A stretch of DNA of 64,000 nt from Bordetella parapertussis. Its GTDB lineage: Bacteria; Pseudomonadota; Gammaproteobacteria; Burkholderiales; Burkholderiaceae_A. Within the stretch, counting starts at the first letter, position 1. The number at the start of each line of letters is the position of its first letter. Below the pieces are notes generated by a model. It did not search any database. It saw only the letters and a list, made by a program, of their open reading frames with translations, and was not told where the DNA came from. The stretch lies in NCBI GenBank assembly GCA_945901825.1, contig CAMDMC010000008.1, positions 1 to 64,000 on the forward strand, written 5' to 3'. Below, piece after piece: positions 62,421-64,000 of the stretch. Position numbers and translations under genes: made by a program.

Positions 62421-63166
62421 GGCAAAGATTGAAGCCAGTCATCAAGCGCGACATGGGCGGCCGCATCACCAAGATCAACCCGTAGAGGCGTAATGGCCAC
62501 CTTGGCATGGGCCAAGGCATGAAAGTCAGTGCCGGGCCCAGCATCGCGAATACCACCCGGCGCCCCCACCCAGTACATGGGCTCGCCCCGAGGCGAGGCC
62601 GCTTCAATAACGGGCTGAGCCACATGGCGTCGGCCGAGCCGGCAGATCTCGTAGCCCTGCATTGAGCCAAGGCTCACACTTGGAATGTTGACATTTAGGA
62701 GCTTGGGCTCATTGAAGGGCTTTTGAAGAAACCCAGTGACAAGACGCTGCACCACGTGAACGGCGGTATCTAAATGGTCGAATCCCCGGTCAGCCAATGA
62801 GAAGGCAATGGACGGAATACCAAGCAGAAAGCCCTCCATGGCAGCTGCCACGGTTCCCGAGTAAAGCGTGTCCTCGGCCACGTTCTGGCCATTGTTTATG
62901 CCTGAAACAACCAGGTCGGGACGAAACCCCAGAAAGCCCGTGACCGCAACATGCACGCAGTCGGTTGGGGTTCCATTGACATAGAAAAACCCTGAAGAGG
63001 CCTTGCGGACATAAAGCGGGCGATCGAGGGTAAGTGAATTGCTGGCGCCACTGCGGTCGGCCTCTGGAGCCACCACCGTAACCTCCCCAAAACCGCGCAT
63101 AGCCTCGGCGAGCGCTGCAATTCCAGGGGAGAAATAGCCATCGTCATTGGAGACCAGTATTCGCAT
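62417..63166 (-). CDS. surE: 5'/3'-nucleotidase SurE
   Basis: This 249-residue survival protein and nucleotidase has RILVSNDDGYFSPGIAALAE with the metal-binding Asp pair, GTPTDCVHVAVTG and VSGINNGQNVAEDTLYSGTV. It is the first gene of surE-pcm-nlpD. The start overlaps the CBS-gene stop (TAATG), so all four genes may be cotranscribed. Confidence 0.97.
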   Translation of the reverse strand: MRILVSNDDGYFSPGIAALAEAMRGFGEVTVVAPEADRSGASNSLTLDRPLYVRKASSGFFYVNGTPTDCVHVAVTGFLGFRPDLVVSGINNGQNVAEDTLYSGTVAAAMEGFLLGIPSIAFSLADRGFDHLDTAVHVVQRLVTGFLQKPFNEPKLLNVNIPSVSLGSMQGYEICRLGRRHVAQPVIEAASPRGEPMYWVGAPGGIRDAGPGTDFHALAHAKVAITPLRVDLGDAAAHVALDDWLQSLP

Positions 63167-63648
63167 TACTGGCCCTGACCCGAGCTGTCGTCGGGCCAGT
63201 CGCGAATATAGGCTTTAAGCATTTGATTCTCGAATTTCTGGGCCTCCAGCACGGCACGCGCAACGTCGTGAAACGAGACAACGCCAAGCACCGATTGGTC
63301 GGCATCGACCACGGGCAGGTAGCGCTCGCCGCAGTCATTCATAACCGTGCGCAGTTCATCCACGGTCATGTCGGGATGGGAACACGTGGGCTTCGGGTTC
63401 ATCACCTCTGCAACTGTAATTTCGGACATCGTTGGTGTTGGACCTGTTCTCTGCTCTCGCTGGCGCTTGGCAAGCACCACAAGAATCTCACGAAAGGTCA
63501 ACATGCCAGCAAGCTGACCCTTTGAGAGCACCACCACTGAACCGATGTTTTCGTCGGCCATGGTTACCACGGCATCCGAGAGCAAGGCCTCAGGCGAGGT
63601 CTTAAAGAGCATGGGCTCCTTATATTTAAGAATGTCACGTACCTGCAT
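63166..63648 (-). CDS. Two-CBS-domain protein
   Basis: This 160-residue protein consists of a Bateman module. CBS1 is at about residues 10-70 (LLSDAVVTMADENIGSVVVL) and CBS2 at about 75-140 (TVDELRTVMNDCGERYLPVV). CBS pairs bind adenosine nucleotides; the regulated partner is unknown. A good Shine-Dalgarno (GAGGAG) precedes the ATG. Confidence 0.88.
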   Translation of the reverse strand: MQVRDILKYKEPMLFKTSPEALLSDAVVTMADENIGSVVVLSKGQLAGMLTFREILVVLAKRQREQRTGPTPTMSEITVAEVMNPKPTCSHPDMTVDELRTVMNDCGERYLPVVDADQSVLGVVSFHDVARAVLEAQKFENQMLKAYIRDWPDDSSGQGQ

Positions 63649-63724
63649 GGCTTTCTCCTCTGCTGATTAAACGCCCCTTCGTGGAGGTTCTTGTTTAGTC
63701 GAGACTCCTCGCTATGATAGGCCC

Positions 63725-64000
63725 ATGACGCGTGTTGAGATTTTAGTGGTTTACTACAGCCGACACGGCAGCACCTTGGAGCTTGCCCGGGCAGTTGCCG
63801 ATGGTGTCGATTCGGTGCCCGGCTGCCAGTCACGCCTGCGCACAGTACCAGCGGTCTCGGCTAACCACGAGGCAACCGAGGCAGCCGTTCCCGACTCGGG
63901 CCCCCCCTATGCCGAACCACAAGATCTAAGGGAATGCGATGGGCTCATTATTGGTTCACCCACCCGGTTTGGGAACATGGCCGCAGCCATGAAGTATTTT
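63725..64000 (+). CDS. WrbA-type flavodoxin-like NAD(P)H:quinone oxidoreductase (partial)
   Basis: The first 92 codons read to the window edge. EILVVYYSRHGSTLELARAV is the FMN phosphate loop of the WrbA/flavodoxin fold, and GLIIGSPTRFGNMAAAMKYF is the family's second FMN motif. Such enzymes carry out two-electron quinone reduction. The C-terminal half lies outside the window. Confidence 0.88.
   Translation, partial: MTRVEILVVYYSRHGSTLELARAVADGVDSVPGCQSRLRTVPAVSANHEATEAAVPDSGPPYAEPQDLRECDGLIIGSPTRFGNMAAAMKYF

Overview
This window is a chromosomal segment of a betaproteobacterium, most likely Burkholderiales. The main evidence is gene order. Read on the minus strand, the blocks ndk-rlmN-ispG-hisS-yfgM-bamB-der-hfq-hflX-hflK-hflC-hisZ-purA, tRNA-Leu-rnr-rlmB, rpsP-rimM-trmD-rplS, carA-carB-greA-rlmE-ftsH-folP-glmM-(insert)-pstSCAB and surE-pcm-nlpD follow the arrangement I know from Burkholderia and its relatives. 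Spacing is tight: many 4-bp stop/start overlaps and several TTG starts. Some genes usual in these blocks are missing (rodZ and pilF between rlmN and ispG, rpoS after nlpD, phoU-phoB-phoR after pstB). This fits a streamlined, possibly aquatic lineage, but the species cannot be named from the sequence.

Layout. 1-2130: tRNA genes flanking a hipBA toxin-antitoxin module. 2187-5528: a thioredoxin-like exported protein, then an arsenic cluster of acr3-arsR (minus) facing arsC (plus), then an exported rhodanese. 5570-7180: prfC. 7293-13533 (minus): gap-type GAPDH, arsJ and pstSCAB. 13629-26880 (minus): glmM, folP, ftsH, rlmE, greA, carB, carA, a MAPEG protein, recR, ybaB, dnaX and the SRP RNA. 27097-31087 (plus): trxA, rho, rpmE2 and a glycosyltransferase-like membrane protein. 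31084-43244: RNA processing, ribosome assembly and Nudix genes on both strands. 43362-57469: tRNA-Leu and the long purA-to-ndk block. 57664-64000: a Bax-inhibitor-type membrane protein, rlmD, a PolB-type exonuclease, nlpD-pcm-surE, a CBS protein and the start of a WrbA-type flavoprotein.

The most interesting part is 2785-13533, which reads as a joint phosphate/arsenate system. Pst imports phosphate and, unavoidably, arsenate. Two separate disposal routes lie on either side of it. One is ArsC plus ACR3 (arsenate to arsenite, then efflux). The other is a dedicated GAPDH plus ArsJ (arsenate to 1-arseno-3-phosphoglycerate, then efflux). Near-consensus Pho boxes, each two TGTCA repeats 11 bp apart, lie upstream of both pstS (11166-11185) and arsC (4293-4311). 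The arsenate reductase therefore appears to be induced by phosphate starvation, when arsenate uptake is greatest, while acr3-arsR keeps its own ArsR-type operator. I see no CRISPR array, insertion sequence, prophage or rRNA gene. No stretch longer than about 300 bases lacks a gene.
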